NCBI RefSeq assembly: GCF_017814945.1
Contig: NZ_JAGIPX010000006.1
Span: forward strand, 62,001-126,000
Direction of reading: 5' to 3'
DNA length: 64,000 nt
Origin: Paraburkholderia sp. LEh10
Lineage (GTDB): Bacteria > Pseudomonadota > Gammaproteobacteria > Burkholderiales > Burkholderiaceae
Each line of letters begins with the position of its first letter. The first letter of the stretch is position 1. Below the pieces are notes generated by a model. The model made no database searches and had not been told where the DNA came from. It saw only the letters and a program-made list of their open reading frames with translations. A program made the position numbers and the translations under genes. Shown one piece after another: positions 16,599 to 25,232 of the stretch.

Positions 16599-19109
16599 AT
16601 GGCCTCTCGATCCGACACCTCGGCTCCTCCCTTGTCTCGCTACCGCAGGAAGCGGGATTTCGCTGTCACGCCGGAACCATCAGCAGCTCCGGCGGTCCCG
16701 GATCGCAGCGGAAGCGACCTCGGATTCGTCGTGCAGAAGCACTGGGCGAGCCGGCTGCACTATGACTTCCGTCTCGAACTCCATGGTGTCCTCCTGTCCT
16801 GGGCTGTGCCCAAAGGCCCCTGCTACGACCCGAAAGACAAGCGGATGGCGGTGCATGTCGAAGACCATCCGGTCGACTATGCAGACTTCGAAGGCACCAT
16901 TCCCAAACATCAGTACGGCGCGGGCACCGTTATCGTCTGGGACCGGGGCACGTGGGAACCGGTTGGCGACGCCGACAAAGGAATGGAGACCGGCAAGCTG
17001 GTCTTCCGGCTCCACGGTCAAAAGCTCGCCGGGCTGTGGGAACTGGTGCGCATCTCGAAGCCAGACGACAGGCAAGACCAGTGGATGCTCTTCAAGAAAC
17101 GCGACGAATGGGCTCGCCCGCTCGCCGAATACGACGTCATCAAGGCACTGCCGGATAGCGTTGTCTCCCATCCGCTCGGGCTGGTGGAAGAGCGCGAACC
17201 AAAGTCATCCAGACCCGCACACGGCGCCGATCTCGAACCGGACCTCTCCGCTGCCGCGCGCGCGCCGCTGCCTGCGAAGCTTGAGCCGCAACTTGCGACC
17301 CTGGCCATCTCGCTGCCAACGAGCGGAGAGTGGATTACGGAGACCAAGCTGGATGGATATCGACTCCTGACCCGGATCGATAAGGGGCGCGTGCGGCTAC
17401 TGACGCGAGGCGGGCATGACTGGACGTCCAAATTTTCTTCTCTCGTGACGCAGCTCGGTGATCTGCGACTCTCGTCCGGCTGGCTGGATGGGGAAATCAC
17501 CGTCATGAAAGACGGGTTGCCGAATTTTTCCGCGCTTCAGAATGCTATTGACGGGCGAGCTGCCCAGGACATCGTCTATTTCCTGTTCGACCTGATGTAC
17601 CTCGATGGTAAAGACCTGAGGAAAGTGCCCCTGTGGTCAAGGCGCGCGCGGCTGGCGCAACTTCTCGATGATGCCGGGGAGCAGCTACGCTTGAGCCCGG
17701 ACTTTGACGCAGCGCCAGCACAGGTGTTCAAGGCCGCCTCCAGCCTGGGTCTGGAAGGGCTGATGCTCAAGCGGCGTGATGCCCCCTACGAGTCCGGTCG
17801 GACGCAAACCTGGCTGAAAGCGAAAGCGCGACTACGACAGGAACTCATCATCTGCGGCTTTACGGCACGTGGAGGGAAATCGGGGGAAGTCGGGAGCCTG
17901 CTGCTTGGCTATTACGTCGGCGACAAGCTCCATGATGCTGGCAGTGTCGGCACTGGCTGGGACTCGCGGACCGCCCACGACATCTGGTGCCGGCTCGTTC
18001 CGCTGGAAATAAACGTTGCCCCATACGATGTCGCAGCGGCAAAGCAACGGCGGTGGTCACGACGCGCGGCCGGCAGTGAACGGTGGGTCAAGCCGACCCT
18101 GGTTGCGGAAGTCGAGTTCGCCGAATGGACTGCGGATGGTGTAGTCCGGCAGGCGTCGTTCAAGGGACTACGTCTTGACAAGCCTGCGGACAGCGTCGTC
18201 CGCGAGGGAGGCAAGACACAGGCGCCTGAGCCTGCTCCCGAACTGAAAATCACTCATCCCGAGCGAATCGTCGACACGTCGGCAGGCATCACGAAAGCTG
18301 ACCTCGTTCGATACTACGCGAGCGTCGCGGAATGGATGCTCCCTCATCTGAAGGACAGGCCCGTGGCAATGGTCCGCGCGCCAGCCGGTATCGCAAGCGA
18401 ACTGTTTTTCCAGAAACACGTCGAGCGTACCAGTATGCCGGGACTGACCGTTCACAATCGCGGCCTATGGCCCAGGCACCCACCCTTACTGAGCGTGGAT
18501 ACGGTTGACGCGCTACTGTCCGCGGCGCAAATGAACGTCATCGAGTTCCACACGTGGAATTCAACAGTCCGGAAACTCGGCAAGCCGGACCGGGTCATCT
18601 TCGACCTCGACCCAGGCGAAGGATTGAAATGGAGCTATGTTCAGGAGGCCGCTGTCCTTGTCAGAACGCTGCTTTCGGAACTGGGCCTGCAGTCGTGGCT
18701 GAAGACAAGCGGCGGCAAGGGGTTGCACGTGATCGTGCCGCTGAACTCGCGCCTCGACTATGCAGCCGTGAAGTCGTTCTCGCAGGCCTTTGTCCGGCAT
18801 CTCGCGAAGACGATTCCCGAACGCTTCTCCGCCATATCCGGCCCGTCGAACCGCATCGGCAAAATCTATGTGGATTACCTGCGCAATGGAATGGGACAGA
18901 CAACGGCTGCAGCGTTTTCAGCGCGCGCCCGTCCGGGGTTGGGAATGTCGATGCCCGTCGCGTGGGAACAGCTCACTGACCTCAAAAGCGGCGCGCAGTG
19001 GAATGTCCAGACTGCGCGCGAATACCTGAGCTTTCAAGCCAAAGACCCATGGTCCGACTACTGGTCGACTGCACAATCGCTGGCTTCGGCGACAAAGCGC
19101 CTGCGTTGA
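16599..19109 (+). CDS. ligD: ATP-dependent DNA ligase D (LigD: PE-LIG-POL)
   Basis: An 836-residue non-homologous end-joining ligase with all three activities. The 3'-phosphoesterase domain (about 40-190) shows HWASRLHYDFRLELHGVLLS, HVEDHPVDYADFEGTIP and GAGTVIVWD. The ligase domain (about 230-520) has the adenylation motif ETKLDGYRLL with catalytic Lys250. The polymerase/primase domain (about 545-836) has DLDPGEGLKWSYVQEA and SGGKGLHVIVPL with the metal-binding Asp pair. It normally works with Ku, but no ku gene is in this window. The Shine-Dalgarno site is weak. Domain order and length fit Burkholderiales LigD. Confidence 0.95.
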   Translation: MASRSDTSAPPLSRYRRKRDFAVTPEPSAAPAVPDRSGSDLGFVVQKHWASRLHYDFRLELHGVLLSWAVPKGPCYDPKDKRMAVHVEDHPVDYADFEGTIPKHQYGAGTVIVWDRGTWEPVGDADKGMETGKLVFRLHGQKLAGLWELVRISKPDDRQDQWMLFKKRDEWARPLAEYDVIKALPDSVVSHPLGLVEEREPKSSRPAHGADLEPDLSAAARAPLPAKLEPQLATLAISLPTSGEWITETKLDGYRLLTRIDKGRVRLLTRGGHDWTSKFSSLVTQLGDLRLSSGWLDGEITVMKDGLPNFSALQNAIDGRAAQDIVYFLFDLMYLDGKDLRKVPLWSRRARLAQLLDDAGEQLRLSPDFDAAPAQVFKAASSLGLEGLMLKRRDAPYESGRTQTWLKAKARLRQELIICGFTARGGKSGEVGSLLLGYYVGDKLHDAGSVGTGWDSRTAHDIWCRLVPLEINVAPYDVAAAKQRRWSRRAAGSERWVKPTLVAEVEFAEWTADGVVRQASFKGLRLDKPADSVVREGGKTQAPEPAPELKITHPERIVDTSAGITKADLVRYYASVAEWMLPHLKDRPVAMVRAPAGIASELFFQKHVERTSMPGLTVHNRGLWPRHPPLLSVDTVDALLSAAQMNVIEFHTWNSTVRKLGKPDRVIFDLDPGEGLKWSYVQEAAVLVRTLLSELGLQSWLKTSGGKGLHVIVPLNSRLDYAAVKSFSQAFVRHLAKTIPERFSAISGPSNRIGKIYVDYLRNGMGQTTAAAFSARARPGLGMSMPVAWEQLTDLKSGAQWNVQTAREYLSFQAKDPWSDYWSTAQSLASATKRLR

Positions 19110-19145
19110 AGCTCATCCCCGAGGGTGCCGCCCCTGTGATCAAAG

Positions 19146-19345
19146 ACTTGCTACGGGCAGTTCGATCCGATGCCGCTTTACATCGCGTACCCGCCGAACC
19201 GCCATGTCAGCGCGAAGCTGCGCGTGTTCATCGACTGGGTCGTCAAACTGATGAACGAACGTGACTCAGGCGCTTGGATGTCTTTCGCCTCTTTGACAAC
19301 ATTTGGCACCATACAGGTCCCGCCATATGCCTGAACCGGTGCCAG
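19146..19345 (+). pseudogene. 3' remnant of a LysR-type regulator gene
   Basis: In one frame the sequence reads FDPMPLYIAYPPNRHVSAKL and then RVFIDWVVKLM, which is the characteristic C-terminal end of DmlR/CrgA-type LysR regulators. No start and no upstream part of the gene are present; directly before it is the end of ligD. The frame then runs on to a stop near 19345. This is the tail of a deleted gene. Confidence 0.6.
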
Positions 19346-19504
19346 CGTTCGCAGTATGCGTTGCGCGATCGCCTCGGTCGGCCCTGATGGACGCTCGGCT
19401 GCAATCAGCGACTCGATGCCGTGGGTTAGCGATACGACGCCCACCTCATGAAAGACGGTGCGCGGTACTATCTTCGTCAGCCCCGTCCCGTACACCCCTG
19501 TGCC

Positions 19505-20425
19505 ATGGAACTGAAGCAGATCCAGTACTTCATCGCGCTTTTCGAAGAAGGCACCGTCACGCGCGCCGCCAGGCGCCTCAACATCGCGCAACCGGCGCTC
19601 AGCATGCAGATCGCCAAGCTCGAAACGGAGATTCGGCAGAAGCTTTTCGAGCGCGGGCCGCACGGCATGGCGCCGACCGAAGCCGCACGGTTGATGTACC
19701 GCCTTTACACGCCGATCATGCGCGACATCGATCACGCACGTGAGCACCTGAGTCGTCGCGATGTGATCGTGACGGGCCGCGTGTCGCTGGGGATGGTGTC
19801 GTCGGAGGCGCAGAGCGTATTGCCCGAATCGCTCGCCCGATTCGATACGCTTTTCCCGCAAGTCGAAGTGTCCGTCGCCGATGGCTTCAGCGCGCAGCTG
19901 ATCGACGCTGTCGAATCTGGCCGGCTCGATGCTGCCATCATCAACAAGCCGCGCGGACGGCTGACGCTCCACGTCGAGCCTTTGCTCGTCGAAGAAATGG
20001 TGCTGGTGACGAGCGCGGTGCACGGCCCAGAACTACCCGACGCGATCGATCTCACGCAGCAGTCGGGCATCGAACTCGTGTTGCCCACGCGCCGCAACGG
20101 CCTGCGCGGCGCGCTCGATGCCGCGCTGATGGCGGCCGACGTCGTCATCCAGCCGAAGTTCGAGATCGATCTGCTCAGCACCATCGTGCAGTTCGTCGAG
20201 CAGAGCAGTGTCGCGACAATCCTGCCGCGCGTCGTCGTGCAGGCGAAAGTGGACGAAGGGCGCTTGCGCGCACGCACGATCACATCGCCGCAGATCGTGC
20301 GGCACATCATCCAGGTCACGCATCCAAAGCGGCCGATCGGTCCCGCCGCACAGGCGCTCATCGCAATTATCACTGACGAGATAAAGCGCGTGACGACGGG
20401 TGTATTGGCGAAACAAGCGCCTTAG
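19505..20425 (+). CDS. LysR-family regulator, probable hmf regulator (paralogue of 33570-34511)
   Basis: A 306-residue LysR protein. The N-terminal winged helix reads MELKQIQYFIALFEEGTVTR and then RRLNIAQPALSMQIAKLE, followed by a substrate-binding domain with VSVADGFSAQLIDAVESGRLDAAIINKPRGRL. It is closely similar over its whole length to the LysR at 33570-34511, so the two arose by duplication. The start at 19505 was preferred over 19448 because it gives the family N-terminus and matches the paralogue. It is convergent with the last gene of the hmf operon (4-base overlap). Furfural/HMF clusters in Cupriavidus carry LysR regulators named HmfR, which makes that role likely. Confidence 0.88.
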   Translation: MELKQIQYFIALFEEGTVTRAARRLNIAQPALSMQIAKLETEIRQKLFERGPHGMAPTEAARLMYRLYTPIMRDIDHAREHLSRRDVIVTGRVSLGMVSSEAQSVLPESLARFDTLFPQVEVSVADGFSAQLIDAVESGRLDAAIINKPRGRLTLHVEPLLVEEMVLVTSAVHGPELPDAIDLTQQSGIELVLPTRRNGLRGALDAALMAADVVIQPKFEIDLLSTIVQFVEQSSVATILPRVVVQAKVDEGRLRARTITSPQIVRHIIQVTHPKRPIGPAAQALIAIITDEIKRVTTGVLAKQAP

Positions 20426-21123
20426 CGGCCGTGTTCCAACGGTTCGCGCGCACTACTCGGAACGTCGCTGCGCGTGCCGAACAGCGTGTCGCAGATCGGG
20501 AACGTGAGGTTGAAGTTCTGCGTCGCCATCACTTCGGGATCGTGGTGTGTGGCGTGCAGGCGCCGCACTGTGTTGACGAGCGGAACGCGGTCGAGGAACG
20601 GGCTATCGGTGAAGTGTGAGAGCGTATGCAGGCCCTCGTACATCAGAAAGTAGGCCGCCATCGTGAACAACGCGATATAGCCTGCGTTGCGGGAGAATAC
20701 GAACCCGATCACGAGCGCGAACGGCACGGCCGCCAGCACGAACGCAACCGGCGCGAACGGCGGAAACAGCAGCGCGCGCCAGTGACGGTGGCCCTTGTAT
20801 TCAAGCGTCACATGCGTGAAAAAGCGGTGATGGACCGCGCAATGGCGCTTGTAGATCATGCTGAAATACTTCGTCGGACGATGCAGCACGTAGCGGTGCG
20901 CCGCCCATTCCGCCCAATTACCGAACAGAAAGAGCGGAATGACCGCCAGCCATTCGGCGAACGTCGGCGCATGAAGCTGCATCAGGCAATACACGATCAC
21001 GCCGCCCGTGAAGAGCAATGTGAAGCCGAGGTGCATTTCTCCGCGATACCACCATGGCGTCGCGTTGACATACTCGTCACGGAACTTGTAGGAACGCGCA
21101 CGAACGTCTTCTTCGTATTTCAT
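20422..21123 (-). CDS. Fatty acid hydroxylase/sterol desaturase superfamily membrane protein
   Basis: A 233-residue di-iron membrane hydroxylase. The His clusters are present: HRYVLH, HCAVHH and HATHH, with an additional HTLSH. At least four hydrophobic helices flank them. An AAGGAGAC site precedes the ATG at 21123. It is the last gene of the hmf operon, 62 bases after the MFS transporter, and overlaps the convergent LysR gene. I know of no such enzyme in the described furfural pathway; it could hydroxylate a lipid or act on a hydrophobic furan relative. Function remains open. Confidence 0.88.
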   Translation of the reverse strand: MKYEEDVRARSYKFRDEYVNATPWWYRGEMHLGFTLLFTGGVIVYCLMQLHAPTFAEWLAVIPLFLFGNWAEWAAHRYVLHRPTKYFSMIYKRHCAVHHRFFTHVTLEYKGHRHWRALLFPPFAPVAFVLAAVPFALVIGFVFSRNAGYIALFTMAAYFLMYEGLHTLSHFTDSPFLDRVPLVNTVRRLHATHHDPEVMATQNFNLTFPICDTLFGTRSDVPSSAREPLEHGR

Positions 21124-21185
21124 CGATGTCTCCTTCTGTTGTGAAAGGCGTGCGCCCGTTGGCGTCCGCCGTTATGGCCAATGAC

Positions 21186-22562
21186 TCAGGCGTGATTGCG
21201 CGCGGAACTGCCTTCAAGCTTGCCGAGCGTCTCGGGCACGACGAACGCGCCCACGAGGAAGATCACGCTGATCGCGCCGATGAAGACCGCTAGTGTCATC
21301 GGCAACTGGCTCGCGTCCTTCGCCGCCAGCGAAACGGCCGTCGGCATCATCCCGCCGATCGCGAAGCCGATATTCCAGGAGAGGCCCGTGCCGGTCGCAC
21401 GGATCGAAGTCGGGAAGCGTTCATTCAGGAAGATCAGGATCGGCGCATAGCCCGCGCTGCCGAGCGCGCTGAGAAGCACGGCATAGACGCCGACCATCAT
21501 GATGCTGTCGGCGGTAGGCAGAAGCAGGAATAGCGCGGGCAACGCGACGAGCCGGATCATCCCGATCCACACGAACGCTCCCTTGCGGCCGATGAACGTG
21601 CTCAGGTGCCCTGTTGCGATCGATGCGATCACTACCGCGATGCTGCAGGTCATCAGAATCGCCGCGGCGGCACCGTTGGGTGCGTGGCTAACTACCTTCA
21701 GGAACGTCGGCAGGTAGCCCGATGTCAGGTAGTAGCCGCTGCCGCCGCCAATCGTAAGTAGCAGGTTGACGAAAAGGATCTTGCGATAGTCGCGCGAGAA
21801 CAGCGTCTTTAGCGGCGAGCGCACGACTTCGATGGGCGCGCTCTTGACCTGTGCGGTGGCCTTCGCGGCCTTTTCGGCGGCGAGCTTCTTCCACAGCGGC
21901 GACTCTTCCAGGCTGTTGAACACGAAGAGACCAAGCATCGAGCTGATGATGCCGGTGAAGAACATGCAGCGCCAGCCCCATGCGTCAAAGGCATCGCCGG
22001 GGAAAAGCGCCGACATCGCGAGGAACGTTACTGAGGCGAGCAGCGCGCCGAGCCCTGCCCCGCCGCCGCCGATCAGTCCCGACACCGCGCCGCGATACTT
22101 CGGCGCGACGGATTCCGTTCCGATGGTGTGCGTCGAAGCAACCACGCCGCCGACAAACACGCCCTGGATCAGGCGCAGCAAGAGGAAGAGAATCGGCGCG
22201 AGCAGGCCGGCTTGAGCGACGGTCGGCAGCAGGCCGAACGCAGCCGTCGACAGGCCGACGCCGACCACCGCCACGATCATCGCGCCTTTACGGCCACGGC
22301 GATCGGCGTAAGAACCGAAGAGCGCGGAGCCGAGCGGGCGCATCAGCAGTGTCACGGCGAACGATGCATAGACGGCGGCGAGAGAAAGCATCGCGTGCTC
22401 GGAGGGGAAGAAAAGACGCCCCACCACTGGCGCGACATATAACAGCACGAACAGATCGAATAAATCCAGTGCCCAGCCGAGACACGAAGCTACCACTGCG
22501 CCCATCACCTGTCGCTGATCGACAGCGGGTGCGGCGGCGCCATTTTGCGCTGCTACGGACAT
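21186..22562 (-). CDS. MFS transporter, probable HmfT-type furan acid uptake
   Basis: A 458-residue major facilitator of the aromatic acid:H+ symporter/metabolite:H+ symporter kind with about twelve hydrophobic segments. The loop between segments 2 and 3 is GSYADRRGRKGAMI, and RLIQGVFVGGVVASTHT and ESVAPKYRG follow. The start at 22562 rather than 22568 is set by AAGGAG lying 6 bases upstream of the second Met. Cupriavidus hmf clusters include an MFS gene (hmfT), and its position between hmfH and the fatty acid hydroxylase suggests uptake of HMF acid, furoate or furandicarboxylate. Confidence 0.88.
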   Translation of the reverse strand: MSVAAQNGAAAPAVDQRQVMGAVVASCLGWALDLFDLFVLLYVAPVVGRLFFPSEHAMLSLAAVYASFAVTLLMRPLGSALFGSYADRRGRKGAMIVAVVGVGLSTAAFGLLPTVAQAGLLAPILFLLLRLIQGVFVGGVVASTHTIGTESVAPKYRGAVSGLIGGGGAGLGALLASVTFLAMSALFPGDAFDAWGWRCMFFTGIISSMLGLFVFNSLEESPLWKKLAAEKAAKATAQVKSAPIEVVRSPLKTLFSRDYRKILFVNLLLTIGGGSGYYLTSGYLPTFLKVVSHAPNGAAAAILMTCSIAVVIASIATGHLSTFIGRKGAFVWIGMIRLVALPALFLLLPTADSIMMVGVYAVLLSALGSAGYAPILIFLNERFPTSIRATGTGLSWNIGFAIGGMMPTAVSLAAKDASQLPMTLAVFIGAISVIFLVGAFVVPETLGKLEGSSARNHA

Positions 22563-22657
22563 TTCCATCTCCTTGAATTCACAGGGCCATCTCTCGATCG
22601 ACCCCGTGTTGAAGGCACGTTGTTGTCGCGTGCTCTTATTGCCGTTAAAGAAACTTG

Positions 22658-24385
22658 TCAGTGCGCGGCGGCGAGCGGCGTCGTAGTCGATGCGCTGCCT
22701 GCGCGTCTCGTGACCATTGCGTCGGCGATCTTCTCGGCAATCATGATGGTCGGGATATTGGTATTCGCCGAAGGCAGTCGCGGCATCAGCGATGCATCAA
22801 CCACTCGCAAGCCTCGCGTTCCGTGCACTCTGCCCTCGGTGTCGGTCACGGCGCTGCGCTCGTGCGCGTCGCCCATGCGGCACGTTCCGCTCGCATGCCA
22901 TACCCCGAAGACGTTCGCGCGGATGAAATCGGCGAGCGCGCGGTCGTCGTGGATAAGCGAAGCCATCTTCAGGCCGCGCGTGAAGAAGCGTTCAATCAGC
23001 AGGCGCCGCAGCGGCGCCGGTGTGTCGAGCAGCGCGCCGAGGATCGAAGTCAGAAGCGCATTGCCTTCGCCGACCTTGCTCAGCGCCTTCACGCGCGGCG
23101 AGAAAGCCGCCGGAAAGAAGTCGCGCGCATCGCGTCCCAGACCCGATGCATCGACAATGCGCGCCAGCATCCGCACGCCCGCGGCGAGCCGTTGCAGATC
23201 GCGCTCGTCATCGAGCAGATTCAGATCGACGCGCGGCGCGGCGGCCGCATCGGGCGAAGCCAACTGCACGCGGCCACGCGAGTACGGCCGGTTGCACCAC
23301 AGGAAGAAGAGGCCGAGCCGGTTGCCGAGCGCATGCCACGCGGCGCGCGTCGCGCTCGACAGATACAGGTCCGACTCGTCGCAGCCCGCGATGCCCGAAC
23401 TCATGCGCGCGGCCATCATGCTGGCGCGGCGTCGTGCGAGCGGCATGCGAAAGCGCGGCTCGAGAAAATGACAGAACGTGAGCGACGGATGATCCTGCAG
23501 ATTGCGTCCGACGCCCGGCAAATCCACCGTACATGCGATACCCATCGCCACGAGTTGGCCCGCATCGCCGATGCCGGCGCGCATCAGCATCGCCGGCGAC
23601 TGCATTGCGCCCGCGCTCAGCACGACTTCGCCCGCATCGAAACGCACGCGCTCGCCGTTCGCCGCAATCGCGACGACACCGCGCGCCGTCGTGCCTTCCA
23701 TCACGATGCGTTCGACGCGCAGATTCGAATGGATACTGAGATTCGGGCGTTGGCGCGTGGCTGCGTCGAGGTAGGCGATGGCCGTCGACACCCGCTTGTC
23801 GTCGATGTTGGAGAAAGCGCCCGGAAAAAAGCCGTCGCCGAACTCGCCGTTCTGATCCTGCAATTCAGGGAAGCCATTGGCGCGCAAACCCTTGGCGAAC
23901 GCATGACAGAACGCGGGCCAGTCTTTCGGCATGATGCGGCGGATCGGGACGGGACCATCGCTGCCGTGCAGTTCGCCGCCGGGGAAGTCGACGTCGCGTT
24001 CGAGCTTTCGGAAGTACGGTAGCACGTCGCGCCATGACCAGCCATCGGCGCCGCTCGCGGCCCATTCGTCGTAATCGCGCGGCAGGCCACGATTGGCCGA
24101 CTGCACGTTGATGCTCGACCCGCCGCCCATCACGCGGCCCTGTTCGTAGACGCGCGGCGCGGCGTCCCTCGTGGCCTTCGCCTTGAGATCGGGCCAGATG
24201 TACGTGTCGCCGCAGAAGACCGGCATCGGATAGCTGTCAAGAATGGCCGCAGGCACTGCGCCAGGCGGCGTGTCGGCGCCGGCCTCGATCAGCGCGACGC
24301 GCACAGTCGGCGTCGCCGACAGCCGATGCGCGAGCACGCATCCCGCCGAGCCGCCGCCCACGATCACATAGTCGAAGCGATCCAT
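22658..24385 (-). CDS. hmfH: HMF/furfural oxidoreductase HmfH (GMC flavoprotein)
   Basis: A 575-residue glucose-methanol-choline oxidoreductase. The ADP-binding motif is near the N-terminus (DYVIVGGGSAGCVLAHRL), GMC signature 1 reads GRVMGGGSSINVQSANRG, signature 2 is GEVVLSAGAMQSPAML, and the catalytic His lies in FGVWHASGTCRMG, with a partner Asn in PSANTNIPT. HmfH oxidises 5-hydroxymethylfurfural to furandicarboxylic acid and furfural to furoate. The start at 24385 gives the usual N-terminus with GGGGAGAC upstream. It lies 34 bases after hmfE. Assignment rests on family plus the complete hmf neighbourhood. Confidence 0.88.
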   Translation of the reverse strand: MDRFDYVIVGGGSAGCVLAHRLSATPTVRVALIEAGADTPPGAVPAAILDSYPMPVFCGDTYIWPDLKAKATRDAAPRVYEQGRVMGGGSSINVQSANRGLPRDYDEWAASGADGWSWRDVLPYFRKLERDVDFPGGELHGSDGPVPIRRIMPKDWPAFCHAFAKGLRANGFPELQDQNGEFGDGFFPGAFSNIDDKRVSTAIAYLDAATRQRPNLSIHSNLRVERIVMEGTTARGVVAIAANGERVRFDAGEVVLSAGAMQSPAMLMRAGIGDAGQLVAMGIACTVDLPGVGRNLQDHPSLTFCHFLEPRFRMPLARRRASMMAARMSSGIAGCDESDLYLSSATRAAWHALGNRLGLFFLWCNRPYSRGRVQLASPDAAAAPRVDLNLLDDERDLQRLAAGVRMLARIVDASGLGRDARDFFPAAFSPRVKALSKVGEGNALLTSILGALLDTPAPLRRLLIERFFTRGLKMASLIHDDRALADFIRANVFGVWHASGTCRMGDAHERSAVTDTEGRVHGTRGLRVVDASLMPRLPSANTNIPTIMIAEKIADAMVTRRAGSASTTTPLAAAH

Positions 24386-24419
24386 CACCTGTCTCCCCTT
24401 ATGTTCGCCGCGCGGCGTA

Positions 24420-25226
24420 TCAGGAACCGCGAAACACCGGCTTGCGCTTGCCGTGGAACGCCTCCACGCCCTCGCGGAAATCGTCCGACGCGCGCAGCCG
24501 GCTATAGCAATGCCCTTCGAGTTCGATCGCAATCGAGAGCGGCGAGTCTTCCGTATCGTTCAGCAGCTTCTTCGCGGTGCGCTGCGCGAGCGGCGAGAAC
24601 GCGCGCAGTTCGTCGACGAGCGCATCGGTTGCCGATTCGAGTTCCGCGTCCGCGACGCAATCGACCGCGATGCCCCACTCGTACGCCTGCTTGCCAGGAA
24701 TGCGGCGCGAGCGCATCACGATGTCCTTCGTGCGGCCGATGCCGACCATCGACTGCAGACGCGCCGAGCCGCCCGAGCCGGGAATCTGGCCGAGCTTCTG
24801 CTCCGGCAGCGCATAGAAGGTCGTATCGGTGACGATGCGGAAATCGCACGCCAGCGACAACTCGAAGCCCACGCCGAAGCAGAAGCCGCGATTCGCCGCG
24901 ATCACCGGCTTCGAGCACCGCGCGGGCGCCGCGATGTTCCACGCGAGCTTCGATACGTGCTCCGGCGAGGCTTCCAGAAAGCCCTTGATGTCGCCGCCGC
25001 TCGAAAAATGCTCGCCCTTCGCGCGCACGACGATCACGCGCACGCGGTCGTCCTCGTCGAGGGCTTCGAACACGGCGCGCAACTGCTCGCGTGCGGGCAT
25101 CGAAATGACGTTGAACGGCGGCCGATGCAGGATGATGTCGGCGCGCTCGCGCTGCGCGTCGATTTCGACCGAGAAGCCGTCGAGGTCTTGCAGCAGCGTC
25201 CGGCCGCGATGGTTGAGATCACTCAT
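24420..25226 (-). CDS. hmfE: Enoyl-CoA hydratase-family protein HmfE, putative 2-oxoglutaroyl-CoA hydrolase
   Basis: A 268-residue crotonase-fold enzyme. The oxyanion-hole segments are intact: AKGEHFSSGGDIKGF and NRGFCFGVGFELSLACD. In the Cupriavidus pathway HmfE hydrolyses 2-oxoglutaroyl-CoA to 2-oxoglutarate, the exit to central metabolism. AGGAG lies 9 bases upstream of the ATG. It is 6 bases after the hmfD stop. A truncated, altered copy of this gene exists at 62214-62939. Confidence 0.87.
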   Translation of the reverse strand: MSDLNHRGRTLLQDLDGFSVEIDAQRERADIILHRPPFNVISMPAREQLRAVFEALDEDDRVRVIVVRAKGEHFSSGGDIKGFLEASPEHVSKLAWNIAAPARCSKPVIAANRGFCFGVGFELSLACDFRIVTDTTFYALPEQKLGQIPGSGGSARLQSMVGIGRTKDIVMRSRRIPGKQAYEWGIAVDCVADAELESATDALVDELRAFSPLAQRTAKKLLNDTEDSPLSIAIELEGHCYSRLRASDDFREGVEAFHGKRKPVFRGS

Positions 25227-25232
25227 TGTGGG

